Part shown: one piece after another, positions 34,608 to 44,107 of the stretch | Layout: every line of letters begins with the position of its first letter | How positions within the stretch are numbered: position 1 is the stretch's first letter | Assembly: GCA_903844385.1 (NCBI GenBank) | Contig: CAIMTJ010000093.1 | Span: 22,434-86,433 of the forward strand | Length of the DNA: 64,000 nucleotides | Direction: 5' to 3' | Source: an uncultured Burkholderiales bacterium | GTDB lineage: Bacteria > Pseudomonadota > Gammaproteobacteria > Burkholderiales > Burkholderiaceae_C | Position numbers and translations under genes: made by a program | Notes under the pieces: model-generated | Databases searched by the model: none | Told to the model about the DNA's origin: nothing | What the model saw: the letters and a program-made list of their open reading frames with translations, nothing else

Positions 34608-37600
34608 ATGACCCCACCCACAACTGACCAGACCGCGCTCCTTTGGCGCCTTTGGCGCTGGATGAGTCCCATCAGCGGCATTTTGCTGTGGCTGTGCATC
34701 GCTTTTTGGGTCTTGGCTTTGGGACTTTTCACGTTGATGCATGTGCTCATTTTGCCTCGCATTGATGCCATTCGCCCTTCCATGGAACGACAAGTTGGGG
34801 AAGTTTTGGGGCTGCAAGTCCACATTGGCACCTTAGAGGCCCACACCTCGGGCATTTGGCCCACCCTCCAACTCAAAGACCTCCAGGCCACGGACTCCCA
34901 ACAAGCGCTCGTTTTCAGCGTCGATGAGGCCTCGCTGGGCCTGTCGTGGGCGTCGGTTTTGCGGCGCAGTTTGGATCACTTGGATGTGAATGGGTTAACC
35001 ATTGGTGCGCGCTTGGACGACCAGGGCCAAATGTGGGTGGGTGGCATTCGCATGGGCGGGAGCGAACAAACGGCGCTGGCCGACACTTTTTTTAAAATTC
35101 ACTCGTTTTCAATCATCAATACTCACATCGATTGGGTGGATGAGTGGCATCACGCCCCCGCAAAGCGCATCGACGGCTTGACATTGGGCATCCAAAACGG
35201 CCTGTTGAGTCACCACTTCACGCTGGACTTGGTTGACCTCACAGGGCATGGTGCACCACTGAGTGTGAGAGCACAAATGCGCCAGCCCTTGCTGAGTTTG
35301 CACCCGGGTGAGTGGTCGCAATGGTCTGGCCAGATCTACGCCCAGGTCCAAGACGTGGAACTCATGGGTGCGTGGAAATACCTGGCCAACTCTTTGGCGC
35401 CCAGCACATTGTCTGGAGCGGGTTGGCTGCGCTTTTGGAGCGAGGTCAATCGCGGCTCGCTCACCTCCCAAGTCCTGGATGTGTCTTTGTCCCACTTGAA
35501 AAACTTGGCCTTGCCGCCCCATGCTGGGCTTGAATTGGACACCTTACAAGGACGCTTTCGCTCCAAACCTTGGAAAAATGGGCGCGAGTGGGAGACCGAA
35601 AGCCTGCTCGTTCAAGCGCTGGGCCAGCCCCAAGCTTGGGATTTGTCACATTTGCGCTTGCGCTTGAGCGACACCGCTCACCCCTGGTCGCTTGGCGCGC
35701 AAGGCGAGCTCAATGTGCCCCAAGCGTCCCTGGACAACCTCACCCACATCTCTGAAAAATTCGCACCTGAGCACGCGCTCACACAAATGCTCAAAGCACT
35801 CAACCTCAAAGGTGAGTTGAGAGATTTCAGTGCCTCGTGGACGAGCTCAACACCGTCACCTGAGTCTCGCGGCGGCTTGGACCATTGGCTCGATGGGGCC
35901 AAACAGTTTCTCGCTCCAGCCCCCCCAACTGCGCGAACAGCACCATTACCGAGCGCCTCCAAACCCCCAAGCGAGCTCACCAACCCCTTCTCCGCCATCA
36001 CCCAGTTTCGCCTTCAAGGCCATTTGCAAGGGTTTTCAAAGGAGGATCGCCCCAGCAACAAACTGCTCGGCCAAACGACCTCGCCCCTCAAGTTGGCCAT
36101 CAACTCCAATGCCAGTGCCACCGCCTCTGCACTGACAGCCGCAAACCCCTGGGTGGCCAGCATCCCCAACATCAAAGGGGCGGACATCAACTTTGATGTC
36201 TCCGAGCGTCAAGGCCAGGCTCATGTGACCATCAACGATGGGTTTGCCGAGGCCCTTGGCGTCTTGGAAGACCCGCGCATCGAGATGAAAAAGTTCTCGG
36301 CCGATGTGGCCTGGGAAAACGGCGCGAATCAACTCCATGTTCATGTCAACAATGGGCTGCTTGACAACAGCGATGGATCGGCTCGTTTCAAGTTGGACTG
36401 GCAACGCGCTCGGCACAACTCAGCCGACCCTCACAAGGCCCAGGACCTGGGTCACTTGGATTTGGATGCCCAGGTCCTTCGACTGGAAGCCAAGTCGCTC
36501 TACAAATACCTGCCCCAAGTCATCAACGCGCCCGTGCGGCAATACTTCAAAGAGGCCTTGACGCAGGGCTTTGCCAGCCAAGCCAGCATCAAAATTCATG
36601 GTCCTTTGAGCGCTTTGCCGTACAAAAATCCAAAAGAGGGTGAACTCTCCATCCGCGCCACACTCAATCACCTTGGGGTGAATTATTTTCCCAAAAATCC
36701 ACCCAGCTCGACAGCTGACGCCAGCTCAGCGGCCCGATCCCCGAGCAGTGCCCTCAGCAGTTCGGGCGGGGACTGGCCCAGCCTCGTGGAGGCCCAAGGG
36801 GAGTTCAATCTCACGGGCCCGAATCTGTCCATCACCAAAGCCAGCGCCTTCATGGCCACCGAGGAGCGGCTGCTGTGGCCCCATATTGAGATCCACCTGC
36901 CCGATTTACTCTCGCCCACCCTGGAGGTGTTGGCCGAGACCAAATCAGCCCTGCCCGATTTACTCTCGGTGCTCAATCACTCGCCCGTGTCGTCGCTGTT
37001 GTCCGATTCACTGCAAAAAAGCTCTGCTCGCGGTATCGCCGAGTTGAAACTCAAGCTCAGTTTGCCGCTCATGCAAATGGAGCGCAGCAAAGTTCAAGGC
37101 GCCCTCAACTTGATCAACAACGATTTCCAACTTACACCCGACACCCCTGTGCTCACCCGTGCACGGGGCACCATCGCCTTCACAGACAGCGCCATGGTCT
37201 TGCAAAATGTGCAAGTGCAAGCACTCGGTGGGGACGCCCGAGTAGAGGGCGGCTTCAACAGCGGCTCGCCAAGCACGAGCACCAGCACGGGCCCCAACCC
37301 CACCAGCCCCGACGCTTTGCAAATCCGCGTGAACGGCCAAATGACGGCTCAAGGTCTGAGCCAAGCGTGTGAGTTGGGCTGGATCTCTCACTTGGGCGCC
37401 TTGTCACAGGGCAGCACCCCCTATAGCGCTACCATCACTTCGCGTGAGACGAGCGGTGTTGAGGTGAGCTTTAACTCAACGCTCCAAGGCTTGGCGGTGT
37501 TGGCGCCGGAGCCTTTGCGAAAAAGCGCTGCGAGCACGCTGAACTTGAGCCTGGAGTCTTCGCCCTTCAAATTCACCGCCAACAACAGCACCCGCAGCCT

Positions 37601-39062
37601 CGAGCGTGTGAGCTTGGTGTTGGATGACTTGCTCATGATGCGCCTGTATCTTGACAACACAGCCGCACCGACTCGCATCTACAAAGGGGCATTGAGCCTG
37701 CAGTCCACGCCCGCCTCGAGCGCCATCAACCCCAGTGTTTGGCTCAAAGGGATCTCACCCCCGACTCGCGCGTCCCCCCAGGGGTGGGATCTGGATGTGC
37801 AAGCCTCGACATTGTCTTTGGACGATTGGCAAAACGCTTGGAGCCGCGTCAACCGCAACTCGTCGGGTCATGCCTCTTGTGACAACTCGCCCCAGGGCTC
37901 ACCTCGTGAGCCGTCCCGATTGAACTCGGCCAAGGAGCTCGACTGGGGCGCCGAGGCCTTGCCCGCTCGCATGAACTTGCACGCACAAACGCTCACCCTG
38001 CAAGGGCGCAGTTTTCATCAAACGCACCTGAGCACAACGCGACAAACGGAGCACTGGTTGGCGCAAATTGAGTCGCAAGAATTGCGCGGCAACTTGGATT
38101 TGGTGCTGCCAAGTGATCCGAGCAAACGCGGCCTGAATGCGCATTTGAGTTACTTGAACATCACGCCAAGTGCCCCCATGAGCTCGGACCCCTTGCTGAG
38201 CTCCAATACGTCGCTGCTGTCATGGCTGAGCTTGTCGGTCGATGAGCTTGAGCTCAAAGGTCAACCCTTGGGCAAGCTCCAATTCAACACGCACTCGAGC
38301 GTGGACGCACAAGGCCAAACGGTGTGGCAATTCGCGCCCCTGACACTGAGCAATGCAGATGCGACACTCAACGCGTCGGGTCATTGGGGTCCTCATCCGA
38401 GCGAGCCCAAACTGCCTGCACAAACCGCCCTCAATTTGGATCTCGACATCGCCAACGCGGGCAATGTGCTCGATCGCTTTGGGATGACGGGCGTGCTCAA
38501 AAACGGCAAAGGTCATCTCAAGGGCCAAGTCTCTTGGGGGGGGTCCTTGATCAATCCCAATTTTGATCAATTGAGTGGGCAAATGAACCTCGATCTTGAG
38601 CGAGGACAGTTCCTCAAAACGGATCCTGGTGCGTCGCGACTGCTGGGTGTTCTCAATTTGCAAGCCCTGCCCAGGCGACTCACCTTGGACTTTCGCGATT
38701 TGTTTGGCGAAGGTTTTGCGTTTGACAACATCCGCGGTGACGTGAGTGTGGCGCGCGGCAATGCGTCCACTCAAAACCTGGTCATGAAGGGTGTTTCTGC
38801 GGCTGTCATGCTCGATGGCCAAGCCAACATTGCACAAGAAACGCAAGATGTGCGCGTGGTGGTGATTCCCGAGATCAATGCGGGTACGGCTTCTTTGCTC
38901 TACAGCACCATCAACCCTGTGGTCGGACTCACCAGCTTTCTCGCCCAGTATGTCCTGCGCCAACCCTTGATCAAGGCCAACACCCGAACCTTTCACATCA
39001 GTGGCAGTTGGCAAGATCCTCAAGTGACCAAATTGGACCCCCCCCAGGAGACTCACCCATGA
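34608..39062 (+). CDS. yhdP: YhdP-family AsmA-like envelope protein
   Basis: A 1484-residue protein with one N-terminal membrane helix (about residues 20-45) followed by a very long beta-rich periplasmic region, as in AsmA-like phospholipid-transport proteins bridging inner and outer membranes. The C-terminal segment (GQMNLDLERGQFLKTDPGASRLLGVLNLQALPRRLTLDFRDLFGEGFAFD) is the hallmark of YhdP/TIGR02099. E. coli YhdP has about 1270 residues; this one has extra Ser/Pro/Thr-rich insertions near 430-460, 700-720 and 880-900. It is divergent from glnE and its stop overlaps the next start as ATGA. Confidence 0.93.
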   Translation: MTPPTTDQTALLWRLWRWMSPISGILLWLCIAFWVLALGLFTLMHVLILPRIDAIRPSMERQVGEVLGLQVHIGTLEAHTSGIWPTLQLKDLQATDSQQALVFSVDEASLGLSWASVLRRSLDHLDVNGLTIGARLDDQGQMWVGGIRMGGSEQTALADTFFKIHSFSIINTHIDWVDEWHHAPAKRIDGLTLGIQNGLLSHHFTLDLVDLTGHGAPLSVRAQMRQPLLSLHPGEWSQWSGQIYAQVQDVELMGAWKYLANSLAPSTLSGAGWLRFWSEVNRGSLTSQVLDVSLSHLKNLALPPHAGLELDTLQGRFRSKPWKNGREWETESLLVQALGQPQAWDLSHLRLRLSDTAHPWSLGAQGELNVPQASLDNLTHISEKFAPEHALTQMLKALNLKGELRDFSASWTSSTPSPESRGGLDHWLDGAKQFLAPAPPTARTAPLPSASKPPSELTNPFSAITQFRLQGHLQGFSKEDRPSNKLLGQTTSPLKLAINSNASATASALTAANPWVASIPNIKGADINFDVSERQGQAHVTINDGFAEALGVLEDPRIEMKKFSADVAWENGANQLHVHVNNGLLDNSDGSARFKLDWQRARHNSADPHKAQDLGHLDLDAQVLRLEAKSLYKYLPQVINAPVRQYFKEALTQGFASQASIKIHGPLSALPYKNPKEGELSIRATLNHLGVNYFPKNPPSSTADASSAARSPSSALSSSGGDWPSLVEAQGEFNLTGPNLSITKASAFMATEERLLWPHIEIHLPDLLSPTLEVLAETKSALPDLLSVLNHSPVSSLLSDSLQKSSARGIAELKLKLSLPLMQMERSKVQGALNLINNDFQLTPDTPVLTRARGTIAFTDSAMVLQNVQVQALGGDARVEGGFNSGSPSTSTSTGPNPTSPDALQIRVNGQMTAQGLSQACELGWISHLGALSQGSTPYSATITSRETSGVEVSFNSTLQGLAVLAPEPLRKSAASTLNLSLESSPFKFTANNSTRSLERVSLVLDDLLMMRLYLDNTAAPTRIYKGALSLQSTPASSAINPSVWLKGISPPTRASPQGWDLDVQASTLSLDDWQNAWSRVNRNSSGHASCDNSPQGSPREPSRLNSAKELDWGAEALPARMNLHAQTLTLQGRSFHQTHLSTTRQTEHWLAQIESQELRGNLDLVLPSDPSKRGLNAHLSYLNITPSAPMSSDPLLSSNTSLLSWLSLSVDELELKGQPLGKLQFNTHSSVDAQGQTVWQFAPLTLSNADATLNASGHWGPHPSEPKLPAQTALNLDLDIANAGNVLDRFGMTGVLKNGKGHLKGQVSWGGSLINPNFDQLSGQMNLDLERGQFLKTDPGASRLLGVLNLQALPRRLTLDFRDLFGEGFAFDNIRGDVSVARGNASTQNLVMKGVSAAVMLDGQANIAQETQDVRVVVIPEINAGTASLLYSTINPVVGLTSFLAQYVLRQPLIKANTRTFHISGSWQDPQVTKLDPPQETHP
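36897..36968. repeat. 18-bp direct repeat inside yhdP
   Basis: CTGCCCGATTTACTCTCG occurs exactly at 36897-36914 and 36951-36968, an in-frame offset of 54 bases, encoding LPDLLS twice. The intervening sequence is not duplicated otherwise. Confidence 0.85.
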
Positions 39063-39883
39063 AAGTGGCTGCCCTTCAAATGACCAGCTCGATGAGCTGT
39101 GCAGACAACCTCCAACAAGCGGTGGACTTGCTGCACGAGGCCGCCCAACTCGGGGCTCAATTGGCTGTATTGCCCGAGTACTTTTGCCTCATGGGTCAAC
39201 GTGACACCGACAAACTGCTCATCCAAGAGCCTTTCGGCGCAGGCCCCATTCAAGACCGTATGGCGCAAGCCGCCCAGTCCCTGGGGCTGTGGATCGTGGC
39301 GGGCAGTCTGCCGCTCTCGCTCACCTTGGAGGGCCACTCACCCCAGGTCTACAACAGCTCTTTGGCCTTCAATCCGCAAGGTCAATGTGTCGCACGTTAC
39401 GACAAGATGCATTTGTTTCAGTTCAAAACCGACACCGAGCACTATGATGAACGCCGCAGTTTGCAAGAAGGCCCAGAGCCCACGCTTTTTGAGATGCAAG
39501 ACGCAAGCGGTGAGTGCTGGCGCATCGGCATGTCGATTTGCTACGACTTGCGCTTTCCGGAGCTTTACCGCTTCTACGCCCAAGCCGGTGCCGACCTCCT
39601 GCTTGTCCCCAGTGCCTTTACGCGCACGACGGGACAGGCGCATTGGGAGACCTTGCTCAAGGCGCGCGCCATCGAAAACATGGCCTATGTGGTGGCCCCA
39701 GCGCAAAGTGGTGCGCATGACAATGGGCGACACACCCATGGACACACGATGCTGATCGATCCTTGGGGTGTTGTGTTGGCGCAAAAAGAGACCGGCGTTG
39801 GGGTGGTGATGGCCGAGTTCAGCCGCGCGGTCTTGACTCAGCAACGCGGCCAGCTGCCCGCTCTTAGGCACCGCCGACTGTGA
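39059..39883 (+). CDS. Carbon-nitrogen hydrolase (Nit1-type amidase)
   Basis: A 274-residue nitrilase-superfamily enzyme with the complete triad: E40 in VLPEYFCLMG, K116 in YDKMHLF and C161 in SICYDLRFPELYR. The sequence and length match the Nit1/YbeM branch, whose known members remove deaminated glutathione (a repair amidase); exact substrate is inferred. The ATG overlaps the yhdP stop (ATGA) and has CAGGAG 7 bases upstream. In related genomes this pair is often followed by tldD, which is absent here. Confidence 0.92.
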   Translation: MKVAALQMTSSMSCADNLQQAVDLLHEAAQLGAQLAVLPEYFCLMGQRDTDKLLIQEPFGAGPIQDRMAQAAQSLGLWIVAGSLPLSLTLEGHSPQVYNSSLAFNPQGQCVARYDKMHLFQFKTDTEHYDERRSLQEGPEPTLFEMQDASGECWRIGMSICYDLRFPELYRFYAQAGADLLLVPSAFTRTTGQAHWETLLKARAIENMAYVVAPAQSGAHDNGRHTHGHTMLIDPWGVVLAQKETGVGVVMAEFSRAVLTQQRGQLPALRHRRL

Positions 39884-39927
39884 TGGCCAAACGAGCGACC
39901 GCTTTGGCAGCGCTTGAAAATTCGCCC

Positions 39928-40116
39928 TCAGCTTTTGGGGAGGCGGCTTGGCGGCTTGACGCCCTCATCGCCTTCTTGTGCAGGATCTGGGGCGCGGCCT
40001 GTGTCACTTGGATCGACTTGGCGCTCACCACCATGACGACCTGAAAACATGGTCCACCACACAATGACCACCAACAGCATGCCAGCCAAGAAAGCTTCGA
40101 GCAAAATATAAATCAT
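39928..40116 (-). CDS. Small membrane-anchored hypothetical protein
   Basis: A 62-residue protein MIYILLEAFLAGMLLVVIVWW... with one N-terminal membrane helix (about 2-24), then a basic turn (SGRHGGER) and an acidic/Pro-rich cytoplasmic or periplasmic tail. I do not know a function. Its ATG and the ATG of divergent mltA overlap within the palindrome CATG at 40114-40117. An open frame continues upstream but only antisense to mltA. Similar tiny proteins occur in related bacteria by my recollection, which supports it being real. Confidence 0.6.
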   Translation of the reverse strand: MIYILLEAFLAGMLLVVIVWWTMFSGRHGGERQVDPSDTGRAPDPAQEGDEGVKPPSRLPKS

Positions 40117-41410
40117 GAAACGTTTTGATCTGTATGGGGGTTGGTTTTGCATTGTAGGGACTTTGAGCTTGGTCTTGGTCTTGCTGCTCTCATGCAGTTC
40201 TCCCCACCCTGTGCCGCGCCTTGAGAGCAGCACGCCAGCTTTGGGCAGCTTTGCTGCCCCGCCCAACAGCCCCACCGTCACCCCCAACCCGGTGGGGTCG
40301 GCAACAGCACTGCCCTCCCCAAGCCCTTGGCCAGCGGCGGCTTCACTGCCCGCGAGTGGCACCAAAACAGGCTCGGTACGCCCCTCACCGTCTCCACAAA
40401 CCCCCCTCAAAAGTTTATGGGTGAGTGCCTCGTGGGACGATTTGCCCGGTTTTCAAGATCAAGCGATGCCCACACTTTGGGGCCACTTACTCACCTTGTG
40501 TGAACAAGCCCAAAGTGTCTACCAAAGCTTTTGTCAAGGCCTTCGACCCATGAGTTTGTCTAGCCCTGACGAGCAACGCATCTGGCTCATGGGACACTTG
40601 CAGCCCTACCGGGTCCAAAGCTTGGAAGGCGACAGTGTGGGTTTGCTCACGAGCTACTACGAGCCCATCTTCAACGCCGCTTTGAGCCCGAGCGAGACCT
40701 TTAAATATCCCTTGTATGCACCCCCCATGGGGTGGACCCCTGGGAACAAGCCGAGCCAGCCTTGGCTCAGCCGAAAGGACATTGAGAGTCCACGGGGAGG
40801 CGGCGTCGTGCCCGAGCTCAAAGGCCGAGAGATTGCATGGCTAGCCGATCCACTGGATGTCATGGTGATTCATGTCCAGGGTTCAGCGCGCTTGCGGGTA
40901 CACCAAGCCTCGGGTGAGCTTCAGCAATTTCGGGTGAGTTTTGCCGCCTCCAACGAACAACCCTACCAAAGTATGGCGCGCTGGATGCTCGATCAAGGCC
41001 TCACCCGAGATGCCTCGTGGAGTGGACTTCGCGCCAGCCTCAAAGCCAACCCCGAACGTGCCCAAGAGGCGTTTTGGAGCAACCCGCGCTATATCTTCTT
41101 TCATATCGCGCCTTGGTCGCTGGACTTGGGCGCCGACTCTCCCGGGCCCAAGGGCGCTTGGGGTGTCCCCCTGCAACCCATGTCCTCGGTGGCCGTTGAC
41201 CCCTTGAGTGTGCCCTTGGGCAGCGCCTTGTGGCTATCGGCGCCGACCTCACGCCCCGCCCTCAACCGATTGGTGTTGGCCCAAGACACGGGGGGCGCCA
41301 TCAATGGCGCAGTGCGCGCTGACCTGTTTGCCGGATCGGGAGATGCTGCCGGGGAGTGGGCCAATCAAATCAAACACCCCTTGCGACTTTGGGTGCTGTG
41401 GCCTCGCTGA
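40115..41410 (+). CDS. mltA: Membrane-bound lytic murein transglycosylase A
   Basis: A 431-residue lipoprotein (signal peptide with lipobox ending LLLSC, Cys27) of the MltA family, which cleaves peptidoglycan glycan strands leaving 1,6-anhydro ends. After a Pro/Ser/Thr-rich linker, the MltA domain shows LLTSYYEPIF and DVMVIHVQGSARLRV, and the C-terminal 3D domain shows VLAQDTGGAINGAVRADLFAGSG with catalytic-type aspartates. Start MKRF gives the positive n-region needed for secretion. No good Shine-Dalgarno is visible. It is divergent from a 62-residue membrane protein. Confidence 0.93.
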   Translation: MKRFDLYGGWFCIVGTLSLVLVLLLSCSSPHPVPRLESSTPALGSFAAPPNSPTVTPNPVGSATALPSPSPWPAAASLPASGTKTGSVRPSPSPQTPLKSLWVSASWDDLPGFQDQAMPTLWGHLLTLCEQAQSVYQSFCQGLRPMSLSSPDEQRIWLMGHLQPYRVQSLEGDSVGLLTSYYEPIFNAALSPSETFKYPLYAPPMGWTPGNKPSQPWLSRKDIESPRGGGVVPELKGREIAWLADPLDVMVIHVQGSARLRVHQASGELQQFRVSFAASNEQPYQSMARWMLDQGLTRDASWSGLRASLKANPERAQEAFWSNPRYIFFHIAPWSLDLGADSPGPKGAWGVPLQPMSSVAVDPLSVPLGSALWLSAPTSRPALNRLVLAQDTGGAINGAVRADLFAGSGDAAGEWANQIKHPLRLWVLWPR

Positions 41411-41639
41411 GCCCCGTGAGGTGCCCACCGGCCACCCCAAGCCTGCTGGGCAAGCGTTTTCGGTCTTTTTCACGCACCGGCCTGGAGCGGGCACGCACCG
41501 CATACAATCGGTGGGTTTTGAGGGACGGGCTGCCGAGTGCGCGCTCAGGGTGACCCCGCCCCTTGATGGAGCTATGAGCGCACTGCAAACAGCTCTTGCC
41601 TGGTGTTGGCCTTTTGTCCCTGTTTCCAAGGAGAATTCT

Positions 41640-41981
41640 GTGTTTTTATCCTCTGCTTATGCGCAAGCTGCCCCTGCGGCGGCGGCCACTTCCGATTTGA
41701 GCTCTTCTTTGATGAGCATGTTGCCCTTGGTGTTGATGTTTGGCGTGCTTTACTTTGTGATGATTCGGCCTCAAATGAAACGTCAAAAAGAGCACAAAAC
41801 CATGCTCGATGCCTTGGCCAAAGGCGATGAAGTCTCTACGGCTGGCGGCTTTTTGGGCAAAGTCACTCAAATCAACGACAGTTTTGTTGGTCTAGAGATC
41901 GCCCGTGGAGTCGAGATTCAGTTGCAGCGCTCGGCCATCACCCAAATTTTGCCCAAAGGGTCGGTCAAAACCGTTTCATAA
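41640..41981 (+). CDS. yajC: Preprotein translocase subunit YajC
   Basis: A 113-residue YajC, the small accessory subunit of SecDF. It has a short Ala-rich N-terminus (AYAQAAPAAAATS), one membrane helix (MLPLVLMFGVLYFVMI) and the conserved RPQMKRQKEHKTML and GDEVSTAGGFLGKV. The frame is open far upstream, but the GTG at 41640 has AAGGAG 6 bases before it and gives the usual length. A TACAAT at 41503-41508 could be a -10 element. secD follows after 217 bases in which I see no gene. Confidence 0.94.
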   Translation: MFLSSAYAQAAPAAAATSDLSSSLMSMLPLVLMFGVLYFVMIRPQMKRQKEHKTMLDALAKGDEVSTAGGFLGKVTQINDSFVGLEIARGVEIQLQRSAITQILPKGSVKTVS

Positions 41982-42198
41982 AACCGTTGGATGGAGGTGC
42001 CGCGAGCACGACATCGGGTGGGTCGCTGGTGGCCCCAAGGCCGGGAAGGGGTGGCAAAGGCTTGCGATCCCCCATGCGCTCGCGCCGCCCTTTGTGACCA
42101 CGCCAATGAAGCCACTTGAAGAGCCGTGAAGGTCTTTGAACATCGCTCAAGGCCTTTGATTTTGGACCCGCGTGTCCTGTCCTTTGACTGAATTTGCC

Positions 42199-44097
42199 AT
42201 GAACCGTTACGCCATTTGGAAATACCTCACGATCGCCTTGGCCCTTGTGGTGGGGGGCCTGTACACCTTGCCCAATTTCTTTGGCGAGGCCCCCGCAGTT
42301 CAAGTCTCGAGCGCCAAGCCTGCACGCCCTTTGCCCCTGGAGCTGCCCACAGCGGTGGAGATGGCGCTGGCCAAAGCGGGCTTGAGCGCGCAAGCGAGTA
42401 GTTTTGACACCCACAGCTTGAAGGTGCGTTTGGTCAGCAACGATGATCAACTCAAAGCCAAGGACGCGATCGAGAAAGCGCTCAACCCCAACGCCGGCAA
42501 TCCGGACTACGTTGTGGCGCTCAATTTGGTCTCACGCTCGCCCGCCTGGCTCACCTCGCTCAATGCCTCTCCCATGTACTTGGGGCTTGATTTGCGCGGC
42601 GGTGTGCATTTCATGCTGCAAGTGGACATGCAAGCGGCCCTCACCAAAAAAGCCGAGGCCCTGGGTGGGGACTTGCGAACGGCCTTTCGTGAAAACAATA
42701 TTCGACACGCCGGCATCAACCGCAATGGCCAAACCCTTGAGGTGCTTTTCCATGACGAGAGTGCCTTGCAAGCGGCCTCTCGCATGGTGCAAGACCAGTG
42801 GACTGACTTCAGCGCTCAAAGCGCCAAACAAGGCGACCACTGGCTGCTCACCTTGGTCTTGAAGCCTGAGGCGGCTCGTCGCGTTCAACAACAAGCGCTC
42901 AAGCAAAACATCACCACCTTGCACAACCGCATCAACGAGTTGGGCGTGGCCGAACCCGTTATCCAACAACAAGGTCTGGACCGCATTGTGGTGCAACTCC
43001 CCGGTGTGCAAGACACCGCCAAGGCCAAAGACATCTTGGGCCGAACGGCCACCTTGGAAGTGCGCATGGTTGACGACAGCAGCGAGGCCAAATCGGCCGA
43101 ATTGAGTCCAAGCGGGGTGGTGCCCTTTGGCGACGAGCGCTTTGCCGAGCGCAGTGGACAAGCCGTGATCGTCAAAAAGCAAGTGCTCTTGACGGGTGAG
43201 AATTTGACCGATGCGCAGCCTGGGTTTGACAGCCAGACCCAAGAAGCGGCCGTGCATTTGACCCTGGACGCCAAGGGCGCACGGATCTTTCGCGATGTGA
43301 CGCGCGACAACGTTGGCAAGCGCATGGCGATTTTGCTCTTTGAAAAGGGCAAGGGTGAGGTCGTCACCGACCCCGTGATCCGCTCGGAAATTGGTGGCGG
43401 TCGGGTCCAAATTTCGGGTCGCATGACCCCCCAAGAGGCCAACGATGTCGCGCTCTTACTCAGAGCGGGGTCGCTGGCTGCACCCATGGAGATCATTGAA
43501 GAGCGCAGCATCGGCCCCAGCCTTGGCGCCGAAAACATTGCCAAGGGTTTTGACAGCGTGACCTGGGGCTTTGTGGGTGTGGCCTCCTTCATGATCCTTT
43601 ACTACCTATTTTTTGGCCTCGTCTCAAGCGTTTCGCTGGCGGTCAATTTGCTGCTCTTGGTGGCGGTGCTCTCGATGCTACAAGCCACCTTGACACTGCC
43701 GGGCATGGCCGCCATGGCCTTGGTGCTGGGGATGGCGATCGATGCCAATGTGCTGATCAACGAGCGGGTGCGCGAGGAGTTGCGCGCGGGTGTGCCGCCA
43801 CAAGCGGCCATCCATGCGGGTTATGACCGCGCTTGGGCCACGATTTTGGACTCCAATGTGACCACTTTGATTGCCGGCTTGGCGCTGTTGGCCTTTGGCT
43901 CTGGGCCGGTGCGCGGCTTTGCCGTGGTGCACTGCTTGGGGATCATGACCAGCATGTTTTCGTCGGTGTTTTTCTCACGCGGCTTGATCAATTTGTGGTA
44001 CGGGCGTCAAAAGAAACTCCTCACCGTCTCCATTGGCACCGTCTGGCGCCCCACTGCGCTCGAGCCCCAAGAGCCCAACCGCGTTGAGGCGCAATAA
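42199..44097 (+). CDS. secD: Protein translocase subunit SecD
   Basis: A 632-residue SecD: first helix MNRYAIWKYLTIALALVVGGLYTLP, large periplasmic P1 domain with YLGLDLRGGVHFMLQVD, and the C-terminal five-helix RND-like part with GMAIDANVLINERVREELR. With SecF it uses the proton gradient to pull exported proteins through SecYEG. ATG 42199 starts just before the first helix. The yajC-secD-secF order is standard; the tgt and queA genes that often precede it are not here. Confidence 0.97.
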   Translation: MNRYAIWKYLTIALALVVGGLYTLPNFFGEAPAVQVSSAKPARPLPLELPTAVEMALAKAGLSAQASSFDTHSLKVRLVSNDDQLKAKDAIEKALNPNAGNPDYVVALNLVSRSPAWLTSLNASPMYLGLDLRGGVHFMLQVDMQAALTKKAEALGGDLRTAFRENNIRHAGINRNGQTLEVLFHDESALQAASRMVQDQWTDFSAQSAKQGDHWLLTLVLKPEAARRVQQQALKQNITTLHNRINELGVAEPVIQQQGLDRIVVQLPGVQDTAKAKDILGRTATLEVRMVDDSSEAKSAELSPSGVVPFGDERFAERSGQAVIVKKQVLLTGENLTDAQPGFDSQTQEAAVHLTLDAKGARIFRDVTRDNVGKRMAILLFEKGKGEVVTDPVIRSEIGGGRVQISGRMTPQEANDVALLLRAGSLAAPMEIIEERSIGPSLGAENIAKGFDSVTWGFVGVASFMILYYLFFGLVSSVSLAVNLLLLVAVLSMLQATLTLPGMAAMALVLGMAIDANVLINERVREELRAGVPPQAAIHAGYDRAWATILDSNVTTLIAGLALLAFGSGPVRGFAVVHCLGIMTSMFSSVFFSRGLINLWYGRQKKLLTVSIGTVWRPTALEPQEPNRVEAQ

Positions 44098-44107
44098 GGA
44101 AAGAACC

